The translations under genes and the position numbers were made by a program. This document shows positions 16,537-24,797 of a DNA stretch of 64,000 nt, piece by piece; the stretch's first letter is position 1, and each line of letters begins with the position of its first letter. The notes below the pieces were generated by a model. The model did not search any database. It was not told where the DNA came from and saw nothing but the letters and a program-made list of their open reading frames with translations. The stretch is from Rhodobacterales bacterium (GTDB lineage: Bacteria; Pseudomonadota; Alphaproteobacteria; Rhizobiales; Stappiaceae), in the NCBI GenBank assembly GCA_008107755.1, contig VIRH01000097.1, positions 124,001 through 188,000 of the forward strand, written 5' to 3'.

Positions 16537-17850
16537 TCAGAGGCGGGCGAGCCAGGTGGCAATCGGCGGGAAGGCGACGATCAGTCCGACCGATACCAGC
16601 ATGGCGGCGACAAAAGGCATGGATCCGCGAAAGATGTCCGCAACCCGAAGGGTGGGGTCATCCGTCGCGGACTTGATGATGTAGACGGACAGGCCGAAGG
16701 GCGGTGTCAGAAGCCCGACCTCGACACAGACCACGGTCAGGACCCCGAACCAGATCAGGTCGAACCCGGCCGCTTCTGCCACCGGCAATGCGATCGGCAG
16801 CAGGATCAGCATGATCGAGATGGAATCGATCAGGCAGCCCAGCATGATGATCAGCACCAGAAACAGCAGAAGGAAACCGTAGGGGCCGACCGGGCTGGAA
16901 AGCAGCAGCTCCGCCAGCGCATTCGGCACCCCCGAAAGAGCCAGCATGCGGCTGAAGAAGGTGGCCGCCAGGATCAGGAAGAGAACGGACACCGTGATCT
17001 GACCGGATTCCACCAGCAGCTTCCAGAATTCCCTGAAACCGAGCGACCGCCGGAGCAGGGCGATCACCAGCGCGCCGAGGGCGCCGGCAGCACCTGCTTC
17101 CGTGGGATTCAGGAACCCGCCATAAAGCCCGCCCAGCACCACCAGCATCAGCGCGACGATCGGAACGGCCTTCAACACCAGCTCCAGCGTGCCGTGGTGC
17201 TCATAATCCGCAGTGTCGTTGGCATTCTCGAAAACGAAATCGCGTTTGAACCGGGCCAGAAGCACGATGACCACCGAGAAGGCGACCGCCAGCAGGATGC
17301 CCGGACCAACCCCGGCCAGGAACATGCGCCCGACCGATTGCTCGGCCAGCACGGCGTAAATGATCATGAGCAGCGACGGCGGGATCAGCATCCCGAGAAC
17401 GGATGACCCGGCGACGACGCCTGTCGCAAATTTCTTGGTGTAGCCGTGGCGCTCCATTTCCGGCACCGCAACGCGGCTGAAAACCGTGGCGGACGCGATC
17501 GAGATACCGGTGATGGAGGCGAAGACGGCGTTTGCGAAAACCGTGGCGATGCCGAGGCCTGCCGCAACGCGTCGCAGGAGTTGCTGGAAGACGTCGAACG
17601 TGTCCTTGCCAACCTTGGAGATGGTGACCAACAGCCCCATCAGTACGAACAGGGGAACGACGGCAAAGAGGTATTCGCGCAAGGAATCGTTCGCGACGGC
17701 GCCGAGCATGCGCATGGACACGGTATCGCCCCGGATTGCCGCAACACCGGCGAAGGAGACCGCCAGCATGCCGATCCCGATGGGCATGCCGAGATAGATC
17801 AGGACCAGAAGGACGACAATCGCGGCGCTGCCGATTTCAACCGGGCTCAT
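16537..17850 (-). CDS. TRAP transporter large permease (DctM), second system
   Basis: A 437-residue multi-helix permease, the transport subunit of the second TRAP system. Family features are FASITGISIASATVFSRVAVPEM, VVAGSSVLGMLIPPSLLMIIYAVLAEQS, and GLLTPPFGLSVYIIKS near the C-terminus. It overlaps the dctQ stop by four bases. It differs clearly from the DctM at 12-13.5 kb, so the two are not a recent duplication. With the catabolic genes around it, the solute is probably the aromatic or ring-derived acid handled by the cluster. Confidence 0.93.
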   Translation of the reverse strand: MSPVEIGSAAIVVLLVLIYLGMPIGIGMLAVSFAGVAAIRGDTVSMRMLGAVANDSLREYLFAVVPLFVLMGLLVTISKVGKDTFDVFQQLLRRVAAGLGIATVFANAVFASITGISIASATVFSRVAVPEMERHGYTKKFATGVVAGSSVLGMLIPPSLLMIIYAVLAEQSVGRMFLAGVGPGILLAVAFSVVIVLLARFKRDFVFENANDTADYEHHGTLELVLKAVPIVALMLVVLGGLYGGFLNPTEAGAAGALGALVIALLRRSLGFREFWKLLVESGQITVSVLFLILAATFFSRMLALSGVPNALAELLLSSPVGPYGFLLLFLVLIIMLGCLIDSISIMLILLPIALPVAEAAGFDLIWFGVLTVVCVEVGLLTPPFGLSVYIIKSATDDPTLRVADIFRGSMPFVAAMLVSVGLIVAFPPIATWLARL

Positions 17851-18413
17851 GTCTTGTCCTTTGTCGTGAGAGCGAGATTGAAATCACGGGCCGCCAGAAC
17901 CAGGAACTGGATGGCGGCAATTGTCATGCCCAGAAGAATGAGGGCGCGGAAGGGCCATGTGGGGAAGGTGGCAATGCCGGTGACGCCGATATATTCGCCG
18001 GAGGCCCAATCCTTCCCCAGTATGCGGACGGTCGACCACGCTATCCCGCCGACGACGGCCGCACCGACCAGATTGAAGACGCCCGACAGCCCTGCGCCCG
18101 CGCGCGGGCGGGCAGCACGAAACCCTGTAAAGAAGATCTCGGTACGCGCCAGACGATCGGCCCTGACCGTCGTCGCCAATTGCAGGGAGACAATCATCAC
18201 CAGAAGCAATGCGCCGAGTTCGGACACCAGCGGAAGCGAGGCCCCCATCAGGTTTCGCGCCAGAATGTCGGCGCAGATGATCATCATCAGCACAAGGATC
18301 ATGAAGGTGCCGGCGGCCGCGAGGCCGTCGACCAGTACGGCCCAGATCTTCCCGGTTGCGTCCAGGAGACGCCCCTGGGCCGGGGCGTCTGCTTTTGTTG
18401 TCTGATTGGTCAC
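17847..18413 (-). CDS. TRAP transporter small permease (DctQ), second system
   Basis: A 188-residue protein with four predicted helices (about 25-50, 65-85, 112-130 and 150-175), fitting the small TRAP membrane subunit. A hydrophilic N-terminus precedes ATGKIWAVLVDGLAAAGTFMILVLM. Similarity to other DctQ proteins is loose, as usual for this fast-evolving subunit. The call rests on topology and on position between dctP and dctM. Confidence 0.85.
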   Translation of the reverse strand: MTNQTTKADAPAQGRLLDATGKIWAVLVDGLAAAGTFMILVLMMIICADILARNLMGASLPLVSELGALLLVMIVSLQLATTVRADRLARTEIFFTGFRAARPRAGAGLSGVFNLVGAAVVGGIAWSTVRILGKDWASGEYIGVTGIATFPTWPFRALILLGMTIAAIQFLVLAARDFNLALTTKDKT

Positions 18414-18505
18414 CAGAGAGGCTCGCGGTCTGGATCAACGGAGGGACGATCGAAATCGATCGACGATCCGGACGTTGATCGCATGTTGTGAGAAGGGCAT
18501 TGTGT

Positions 18506-18525
18506 CCGCGTTCACGGAAACGCGG
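18506..18525 (-). promoter_or_regulatory. Intercistronic hairpin between second dctP and dctQ
   Basis: CCGCGTT and AACGCGG form a perfect 7-bp stem with a six-base loop, seven bases after the dctP stop. It occupies the same place as the hairpin in the first TRAP operon and probably stabilises the dctP message. The 118-base gap holds no gene. Confidence 0.55.
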
Positions 18526-18531
18526 TAAGGA

Positions 18532-19614
18532 CTAGAGGCCTTCGTCCCAGTTGCGCAGCGGGGTTTCGCCCCGCTTGCGCAGACCGTCCATGTAGGCCTG
18601 CAGATACGCGGACGCCGGGACACCCTTTGCCTCAAGAGCGTCGGCCCATTCCTTGGCAAGGTTCGGCATGGCATTCACCCACGCCTCGCGATCGGCCTCT
18701 TCCATCGGTGTCAGCGTGACGGGAGGGTTCTGGTCGGCGCCGATTTCCAGCATCTTCCGGATGGCGGCTTCGTGGCGCAGCAGCAGATCTTCGCCATGAG
18801 ACTTGGTGTAGTACTGCCCCGCCTCGACCATGGCATTCTGGACTTCCGGCGGCAGGCCGTCCCAGGTGTCGCGGTTGATGGCAATGGCGCCGGAGAAGGC
18901 AACGCCCATGTTGACCTGAGTGATATAGGGCGCGACTTCGTAGATCTTCGCCGGCAGCATGCCGAGCGCGAGCGACAGAACACCATCGGAAACGCCGGTC
19001 TGCACGTCCGTGTAGAAGGTCGTCAGCGCCCCGTCGACCGCATTTGCGCCCGTTCCGCGCAGCCAGTTGCCGAGCACGCCGGGAGCGGACAGCTTCATGC
19101 CGTCAAGCGCGGCGAAACTGTCCAGCGGTTCCTTGGTGTAGACATCATAGGAGTCGGTTCCCGTCAGGCCGAGAACCTTCAGATTGTGGCTCTCCCATTC
19201 CTCGAGGAACGCTTCGTTCGTGGCAAGAAGGTCCTGCATCACCGAAAGCTGGAGCGCCGGGTTGTTTGTCGCAAACGGGGTGTAGCTGGAGCCCTGGCTG
19301 AGCGGAAGCTTTGCGGCTTCCAGGAAGGAGAACACCCAGCCGATATCGGTAATGCCTTCTTCCACCGAGGTCAGCGTGGCGTTGGCCTTGTAGAGCTGAC
19401 CGCCGAAAGCTTCGTTCCACTGGATCTGGTAAGTGCCGGTGGCCGCCAGGATTTCATCCGTGCGCGCCATGAAATGGGTCTGGATCATACCGACCCACGG
19501 GATCACCGTCGGATGGCTGGACGCCACCGTCAGCGGAATGACTTCCTGCGCCAGAAGCGGCGCGGGTGCTGCCATCATGACGGCGGCGGTCACTATGCCT
19601 TTCAAGATCTTCAT
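18532..19614 (-). CDS. TRAP transporter substrate-binding protein (DctP), second system
   Basis: A 360-residue periplasmic receptor with a conventional signal peptide (MKILKGIVTAAVMMAAPAP, cleavage after LLAQ). The mature domain has ITDIGWVFSFLEAAKLPL, LTGTDSYDVYTKEPLDSFAALDGMKL and VQTGVSDGVLSLALGM, the last at the dimer/ligand motif position. It belongs to a TRAP receptor branch often found beside aromatic or C4-acid catabolic genes, although ligand identity cannot be read from sequence. It is first of its dctPQM set and lies directly downstream of the YCII, CoA-transferase and lyase genes on the same strand. Confidence 0.92.
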   Translation of the reverse strand: MKILKGIVTAAVMMAAPAPLLAQEVIPLTVASSHPTVIPWVGMIQTHFMARTDEILAATGTYQIQWNEAFGGQLYKANATLTSVEEGITDIGWVFSFLEAAKLPLSQGSSYTPFATNNPALQLSVMQDLLATNEAFLEEWESHNLKVLGLTGTDSYDVYTKEPLDSFAALDGMKLSAPGVLGNWLRGTGANAVDGALTTFYTDVQTGVSDGVLSLALGMLPAKIYEVAPYITQVNMGVAFSGAIAINRDTWDGLPPEVQNAMVEAGQYYTKSHGEDLLLRHEAAIRKMLEIGADQNPPVTLTPMEEADREAWVNAMPNLAKEWADALEAKGVPASAYLQAYMDGLRKRGETPLRNWDEGL

Positions 19615-19634
19615 GCATTCCTCCCTGAAACGTA

Positions 19635-20039
19635 TCAGATGATTTCAAAAGTCTGGCTGGAATAGTCGAGCCGGAGCGTTGTGCGTCCCTCGTTGATCAT
19701 CCACGGCCGCACCGAAAACGTACGCGCGCCGCTTGTGTGCATCGGGTCGCGCTGTGCGATCGCGACGGCTTCCTCCCGGTTTGCCGCCCTGATCACGACG
19801 AGACCGTCGCCTTCCCAGCTTGCTTCGTCGTCCGTCCACATCGGCCCTGCCGCAAAGAGGATGCCTTCCTCTTCCAGCGACACCTGGAACTCCAGATGAT
19901 CCTCGATGCACGCGAACACTGGTCCGAGACCGTTCTCGGCCCGGGTGAAGATCGCGTAGAGCTGCTTTTGCAGCATGGCCTTGCTGGCTTCACGCACGGT
20001 GTCGGCCGGCACCGCTTTCGGATTGTCCTGCTCTCCCAC
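19635..20039 (-). CDS. YCII-related domain protein
   Basis: A 134-residue protein with a YCII-like ferredoxin-type fold (about 35-120). It shows KQLYAIFTRAENG, HLEFQVSLEEEGILFAAGPMW, GDGLVVIRAANREEAVAIAQRDPMH and a C-terminal FSVRPWMINEG. YCII proteins use a conserved His-Asp pair; HLEFQ and RDPMH are the corresponding positions. The fold is shared with muconolactone isomerase, so a role in isomerising or dehalogenating a ring-cleavage product is possible. The GTG at 20039 has a very strong purine tract (AAGGGGGG) five bases upstream, so it is preferred over the longer frame that would overlap the CoA-transferase. Confidence 0.8.
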   Translation of the reverse strand: MGEQDNPKAVPADTVREASKAMLQKQLYAIFTRAENGLGPVFACIEDHLEFQVSLEEEGILFAAGPMWTDDEASWEGDGLVVIRAANREEAVAIAQRDPMHTSGARTFSVRPWMINEGRTTLRLDYSSQTFEII

Positions 20040-20061
20040 GTTCCCCCCTTCGCCCGGCTCC

Positions 20062-21207
20062 TCAGCCGGTCTTTCCGCTCTTGAGTTCCGCCCGGATGGC
20101 GTCGCCATGTTCGTCGAGTGTTGGCGGCGGCAGGATCTCCAGTTCCGGTGCGCCGTCGAAGCTGTAAGGTGGACGAACGGTGGTGCTGTCGCCCATTTCG
20201 GGATGATGCGTCTTCACCGCCAGCTTGAGGTGCTTCGCCTGCGGGTCCTCCAGCGCTTCATAGGAGTCATAGGCCGGTGAATGCGGCACCTCGGCCTCCA
20301 GAAGCTTGGCGCACCAGGCGTCGCGCGTATCCTTTTTGAAGATCGGCGTGAAGATCTCGATCAGGTCGTCCTGATGCTTGATGCGCTCGAGCCGCTCGGA
20401 GAAACGGGGATCTTCGCTCAGATGCTGCTGACCGGTTGCCTCCAGAAGGCCTTCCCAGAACTTGGTCGGGGAGGACAGGTGGATGGCGATCCACTTGTCG
20501 TCCGAACATTCGAACGTGTAGCTCTGCGACACGACGGGACGGGAGAGGGGCCCCATCACTTCGCCCACCGAATAATAGTGGGTGAAGCTGTCCAGGTTGA
20601 AATGGGTCATTGCCTCCAGCATGGAGATGTCCAGCCGGCGCCCCTTCTGCGTCTCGCCGCGTTCCAGAAGCGCGGCCAGAATTCCCATGGCCGCATACTG
20701 GCCCGTGATTGCATCGGCGATGGCCGGGCCGATCACGCGCGGATTGGTGATCGGAGTTACGAGCCTGAGGAAGCCGCTCGCCGCCTGCGCAACGGTATCG
20801 AAGGCTGGTCTGTCGCGCGACGGGCCGGATTGGCCGAACCCGGATATCGCACAGTAGATCAGCTTCTCGTTCACCTTTCTAAGGTCGTTCTCGCCGACAC
20901 CGAGCTTTTCGGCGACACCGGGACGGAAATTCTGGATGAAGACATCAGCCCCCGCGACGAGATCGAGCAGGACATCAAGATCGTCCTGGTCTTTGGTGTC
21001 GAGCGCTATGGAGCGCTTGTTGCGGTTATAAGTCTGATAGTGCGGAGAATAGAGCCCGCCCTTGAAAGCCCGGAACGGATCTCCCGTTCCCGGACGCTCA
21101 ACCTTGATGACATCGGCGCCGAGATCCGCCAGATGCATGCCCGCTGCCGGGCCGGTGATATAGGTTCCGAGTTCGATGACCCGGACGTTCTTCAGGATCT
21201 TGACCAC
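20062..21207 (-). CDS. Class III (CaiB/BaiF) CoA-transferase
   Basis: A 381-residue family III CoA-transferase, which moves CoA from an acyl-CoA donor to a carboxylic acid through an aspartyl intermediate. The catalytic Asp is Asp137 in PAFDTVAQAASG. Other landmarks are VIELGTYITGPAAG at the start, DVIKVERPGTGDPFR and FIQNFRPGVAEKLG. The GTG at 21207 is preceded by GAGGAGG and gives the usual VRVIELG N-terminus. It overlaps no neighbour but sits 10 bases after the citryl-CoA-lyase-like gene, so the pair is probably co-translated. Acid activation followed by CoA-ester cleavage is the natural reading. Confidence 0.93.
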   Translation of the reverse strand: MVKILKNVRVIELGTYITGPAAGMHLADLGADVIKVERPGTGDPFRAFKGGLYSPHYQTYNRNKRSIALDTKDQDDLDVLLDLVAGADVFIQNFRPGVAEKLGVGENDLRKVNEKLIYCAISGFGQSGPSRDRPAFDTVAQAASGFLRLVTPITNPRVIGPAIADAITGQYAAMGILAALLERGETQKGRRLDISMLEAMTHFNLDSFTHYYSVGEVMGPLSRPVVSQSYTFECSDDKWIAIHLSSPTKFWEGLLEATGQQHLSEDPRFSERLERIKHQDDLIEIFTPIFKKDTRDAWCAKLLEAEVPHSPAYDSYEALEDPQAKHLKLAVKTHHPEMGDSTTVRPPYSFDGAPELEILPPPTLDEHGDAIRAELKSGKTG

Positions 21208-21217
21208 GAACGCCTCC

Positions 21218-22027
21218 TCACGCCGTCTTCTTGCCGGAAGCCGAAGGCTTGCCGTCATAGGAAATGGCGAGATCCGCCTTGTGGGACATGATGAAACCGA
21301 TCGAGCGGCGCGATTCCTCCAGAAGATGGGCAGCCAGACCGGCGGTGCGCGCAAGAAGCGGCACGGCCTTGAGCGCATCGACCGGCCAGCCCGCGTCCAG
21401 GATCGTCGCCGGGATCGCGCCCGAGACGTTGATCGGGAGCGGCCGCTCGATGATCCCCGGCGCGTGCTCTGCCAGGAGGCGCAGCGTTTCGATGTATTTG
21501 CCGCTCACCCCGAGGTCGTCCGCGATGTCCAGAAGCCGGTTCGCGCGCGGATCGCCCTCTGAATGCTGCGGATGACCGAGCCCCGGCACCTTCTTGCGCG
21601 CCGCTTTCAGATCCTTGAGCGCGGCAACGACGGCAGTCTCCAGATCGGTGCCATCCGTCTCCGCCCTGGTCAGGATGTCATCCAGAAACCGGCCTGCGGT
21701 TTCCGAACTGCCGGCCACCACGCTGCCCATGCCCAGCAGGCCGGCCGACATCGCGCCTTGCCAGGCTTCCGGCCCGGCTGCAAGCGTCATCCGCGCCGCC
21801 TGGACGCTCGGCACGAGCCCGTGCTCGGCAATGGAGACCAGGCAGGCATCCATCATAGCGCGCTGCTGCTGCGTCGGCTTTTCACCCAGGACGAGCAGCC
21901 AGAAGTAGTCGGTAAAGTCGATTTTTCCGATGAGTTCGTCGCACAGATCGAGCCCGCGCACCGTGATGCTGTCGGCATCCGAGGTGGCTATGGCGGTGTA
22001 GGCCTGCTCCTGTTTTCCAATTCGCAT
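21218..22027 (-). CDS. Citryl-CoA lyase-like protein (citrate synthase superfamily)
   Basis: A 269-residue protein of the citrate-synthase superfamily, of the type annotated as citryl-CoA lyase. Recognisable parts are DADSITVRGLDLCDELIG at the N-terminus, the GLGHPQHSEGDPR segment equal to the second His region of citrate synthase, and ISGFIMSHKAD-like C-terminal residues. The first catalytic His region (PLHGG in citrate synthase) reads LLGMGSVVAG, without His. It is shorter than citrate synthase (about 370-430), lacking part of the large domain. Cleavage of a citryl-, citramalyl- or related CoA ester made by the adjacent CoA-transferase is inferred. First gene of its transcript, behind an IclR-type operator. 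Confidence 0.8.
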   Translation of the reverse strand: MRIGKQEQAYTAIATSDADSITVRGLDLCDELIGKIDFTDYFWLLVLGEKPTQQQRAMMDACLVSIAEHGLVPSVQAARMTLAAGPEAWQGAMSAGLLGMGSVVAGSSETAGRFLDDILTRAETDGTDLETAVVAALKDLKAARKKVPGLGHPQHSEGDPRANRLLDIADDLGVSGKYIETLRLLAEHAPGIIERPLPINVSGAIPATILDAGWPVDALKAVPLLARTAGLAAHLLEESRRSIGFIMSHKADLAISYDGKPSASGKKTA

Positions 22028-22037
22028 TACGGTCCTC

Positions 22038-22077
22038 TTTTTTCGGTATGCGAAAAAATTTGCTCTTAGCGAAAAAA
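22038..22077. promoter_or_regulatory. Candidate IclR operator: inverted and direct TCG/CGA-A-tract repeats
   Basis: TTTTTTCG (22038-22045) and CGAAAAAA (22051-22058) form a perfect inverted repeat with a five-base spacer. GCGAAAAAA recurs directly 19 bases on (22069-22077). The group lies just upstream of the citryl-CoA-lyase-like gene and divergent from the IclR regulator, where a repressor dimer or tetramer would act. Confidence 0.6.
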
Positions 22078-22282
22078 CTACTAGCCAATGGTGTGAGCGT
22101 CAAGTAACAATCAATCACCAGCTGCATCTCTGACGAAAGAAACGATCGCAGATGGAGGACAAAGCACGCCATGCGCAGAGATACCCCACGCCTTTGAAGG
22201 TTCCTGTTCGGTGCTAAAAGGAGACCGGGATCGGACACGGGCCACGAAGCCCGCCTGACATGAATTGCAGTCCTGACGGGGA

Positions 22283-23110
22283 ATGATCGTGGTGAACGAG
22301 ATAAAGAAAATCGTTGAGGCCGAACGGCCGGTGGAGTTCGTCGAAGCGCTCGCCAAGGGTCTCGCGATCCTGGAATCCTTCGATCCGAGCCATCCCGAAA
22401 TGACGCTGAGCGAAATCGCCCGGCGCGTCGGCCTGTCCCCCGCCGCCGCCAGACGCAGCCTGATCACGCTTCAGACGCTGGGATACGTCGGCCAGAAGGA
22501 CAAGCGTTTCCATCTGCGCCCGCGGATCATGACCCTCGGATCGTCCTTCTACTTTTCAGCCGGCATCGGCGAAATCCTGCAGCCCAACCTGCGCCAGCTG
22601 GTGGAGACCTTCGGCGATGCTTCGTCAGTCGGCACACTCGACGGCGACGACGTGATCTATATCGCCCATTGTTCCGTCCAGCGCGCGCGGCGCGCCGCTG
22701 CCGTCGTCGGTGCGCGCTATCCCGCCTGCGCCACATCGCTCGGACGGATCCTGCTCGCCGGTTTGCCCGACGCGGCTCTCAATCTTTATCTCGCCAATCT
22801 GTGCCCGCCCGCGCTCACCTCGCGAACGATTTCGGATCCGGAAGTCCTGCGCGCTGAAATCATGTCCGTGCGCGAGACGGGATATTCCACCACCGTCGAC
22901 CAGCTCGACTACGGCATCACCGCGCTGGCGGTGCCGATCCGGAATCTGGAAGGGCGCACCGTCGCCGCGCTCAATTCGTCCGGCTACACCGGCAAGGTCA
23001 CGCCGGAAAGTCTGGTGGCCGAACGGCTGCCGGCGCTGCGGGAGGCAGCGTCACATATCGCACATGAAATCACCCGCAATCCGGTCCTGCAGTCAATGAT
23101 CGGGACCTGA
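22283..23110 (+). CDS. IclR-family regulator, PcaR/PcaU-like
   Basis: A 275-residue regulator. The winged helix-turn-helix is at about 18-78 (FVEALAKGLAILESF, LSEIARRVGLSPAAARRSLITLQTLGYV). The effector domain (about 95-265) has SSVGTLDGDDVIYIAH, YPACATSLGRILLAG and DYGITALAVPIRN. This is the subgroup that controls protocatechuate and related aromatic pathways. GTG codons at 22289 and 22292 are other possible starts. It is transcribed away from the lyase/CoA-transferase/TRAP genes and toward the amidohydrolase and dioxygenase genes, so it is well placed to control both arms in response to a pathway acid. Confidence 0.9.
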   Translation: MIVVNEIKKIVEAERPVEFVEALAKGLAILESFDPSHPEMTLSEIARRVGLSPAAARRSLITLQTLGYVGQKDKRFHLRPRIMTLGSSFYFSAGIGEILQPNLRQLVETFGDASSVGTLDGDDVIYIAHCSVQRARRAAAVVGARYPACATSLGRILLAGLPDAALNLYLANLCPPALTSRTISDPEVLRAEIMSVRETGYSTTVDQLDYGITALAVPIRNLEGRTVAALNSSGYTGKVTPESLVAERLPALREAASHIAHEITRNPVLQSMIGT

Positions 23111-23155
23111 CGCGGCAAGACATAACGACCGATACACGGCAATGGAGGAAACGCC

Positions 23156-24655
23156 ATGTGTAGGCTCTGCACGACGAATACGCCCAGAGGCGCCTGCCCG
23201 ACCAGCCATGATTTCATGGCCGAAGCTGCCGGAACGCCGCCGCTGCCCGATCCCGGAACGCTTGATGCACAAAACGCGGCCGCGGCAACGATCCCGGCAG
23301 GCGTGGGCGAGGAGGGACGTCGCATCCTTCTGAAGGGCGGCGTCATCCTGTCGATGGACGACACGGTCGGAAATTTTGCTGTCGGCGACGTCCTGATCGA
23401 CGGAAACACGATTGCCGAAGTCGGCGCGACGATCGATGCGCCCGACGCGGCGGTGGTCGATGCCGTAGGCAAGATCGTCATGCCCGGCTTCATCGATACG
23501 CACCATCACCAGTTCGAGACGGCGCTGCGCAGCCAGCTTTCAAACGGCATTCTCGTTCCCGACGGACGGCCATCATCGGTCTTCAACTATTATGAAACGA
23601 TTCTCCAGAAGTTCGCGATGGTCTACCGGCCGGAGGACGTCTACATCAATATCCTCTACGGCTCGATCGCCCAGCTCGACGCGGGCGTCACGACGGTTAT
23701 GGACGTCAGCCAGATCCACCATTCTCCGGAACATTCCGACGCCGCCATAGAGGGCCTGCGCGATGCCGGCCGCCGCTCGGTCTTCGGCTATTTCGAAGGC
23801 TGGGGCGACGAGGCCCGGTACCCTCAGGACGCCGCCCGGATCCGCGAACGCTATTTCGCCGCCTCCGACCAGCTCATGACCATGGTCATGGGGGGAGAGA
23901 TCTATCTGCCCGGTTACGACGCCGCCTGGGCGACGGGACGGGATCTCGATCTGCCCATCGCGCTCCACGTGGTCGGAACCTTCGGCATGCAGGCGACCTT
24001 CGACGAACTGGCCGCCAGCGGTCAATTCGGGCCGGACAACATCTTCATTCACATGACGGGCATGTCCGAGACCGGCTGGAAGGCCGCCGCGGACGCCGGT
24101 GCCCATGTCTCGCTTTCGGTGCCGATCGAAATGCATATGCGCCACGGCGAGCCACCGATCCAGAAAGCCATCGACCATGGCATGAGCATGTCCCTGTCTT
24201 CCGACGTCGAATGCACCATGACGTCCGACTTCTTCACCCAGATGCGCAGCCTGGTCTCCCTGCAGCGAATGCATGCCAACGAGCAGGCGCTTTCCGGCGC
24301 GGACTATCCGGAGCTCCTGACGACGATGGAGGCGCTGCGCACCGCGACAATGGGCGGCGCCGAAGGCTTGAGGCTTTCCGGCAAGACCGGTTCGCTGACG
24401 CCGGGCAAGGAGGCCGACGTCATCCTTCTGGATGCCGACGCGATCAACGTCGCGCCGCTCAACAATGCGGCCGGGGCGGTTGTCACCCTGATGGAGCGGA
24501 CGAACGTCGACACGGTTTTCGTCGCCGGCAAGCTGAAGAAATGGCGCGGCCAGCTTCTGGGCTTCGATTTGCAGCGGCTGAGGGCGGAACTGGAAAAAAG
24601 CCGCGACCACCTGTTCGCGGCCGCGGAGATCGAAAGGGATCTCTTCGCAAACTGA
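23156..24655 (+). CDS. Amidohydrolase-family metal hydrolase (TRZ/ATZ-like), N-terminal Cys motif
   Basis: A 499-residue TIM-barrel amidohydrolase. The composite beta domain is at about 55-110 and 415-470. The barrel carries the metal ligands GFIDTHHH (His116-118), IALHVVGTFG, FIHMTGMSETG and an Asp in SLSSDVECTM. This suggests a mononuclear Zn or Fe enzyme that deaminates or dechlorinates a ring or opens a cyclic amide. Unusually, residues 1-14 hold Cys2, Cys5 and Cys14 in a CxxC-x8-C pattern ahead of the domain. It lies between the IclR regulator and the LigB gene. It probably acts first, turning an N-heteroaromatic or amide precursor into a dihydroxylated acid; this is inference. Confidence 0.85.
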   Translation: MCRLCTTNTPRGACPTSHDFMAEAAGTPPLPDPGTLDAQNAAAATIPAGVGEEGRRILLKGGVILSMDDTVGNFAVGDVLIDGNTIAEVGATIDAPDAAVVDAVGKIVMPGFIDTHHHQFETALRSQLSNGILVPDGRPSSVFNYYETILQKFAMVYRPEDVYINILYGSIAQLDAGVTTVMDVSQIHHSPEHSDAAIEGLRDAGRRSVFGYFEGWGDEARYPQDAARIRERYFAASDQLMTMVMGGEIYLPGYDAAWATGRDLDLPIALHVVGTFGMQATFDELAASGQFGPDNIFIHMTGMSETGWKAAADAGAHVSLSVPIEMHMRHGEPPIQKAIDHGMSMSLSSDVECTMTSDFFTQMRSLVSLQRMHANEQALSGADYPELLTTMEALRTATMGGAEGLRLSGKTGSLTPGKEADVILLDADAINVAPLNNAAGAVVTLMERTNVDTVFVAGKLKKWRGQLLGFDLQRLRAELEKSRDHLFAAAEIERDLFAN

Positions 24656-24797
24656 AGGATCGCGCGGGCGGGAGGGCCCGCGCCTCGTCAGGGTCGGTCC
24701 CGTTCGGCGTCATGCCGTTGGGACGACCGGGTTCAAGTGTTGGGACACGCGATCAGCGCTCGCAAGACCGCTGCGTGCTCAGGGAAGGAGTAGACCA

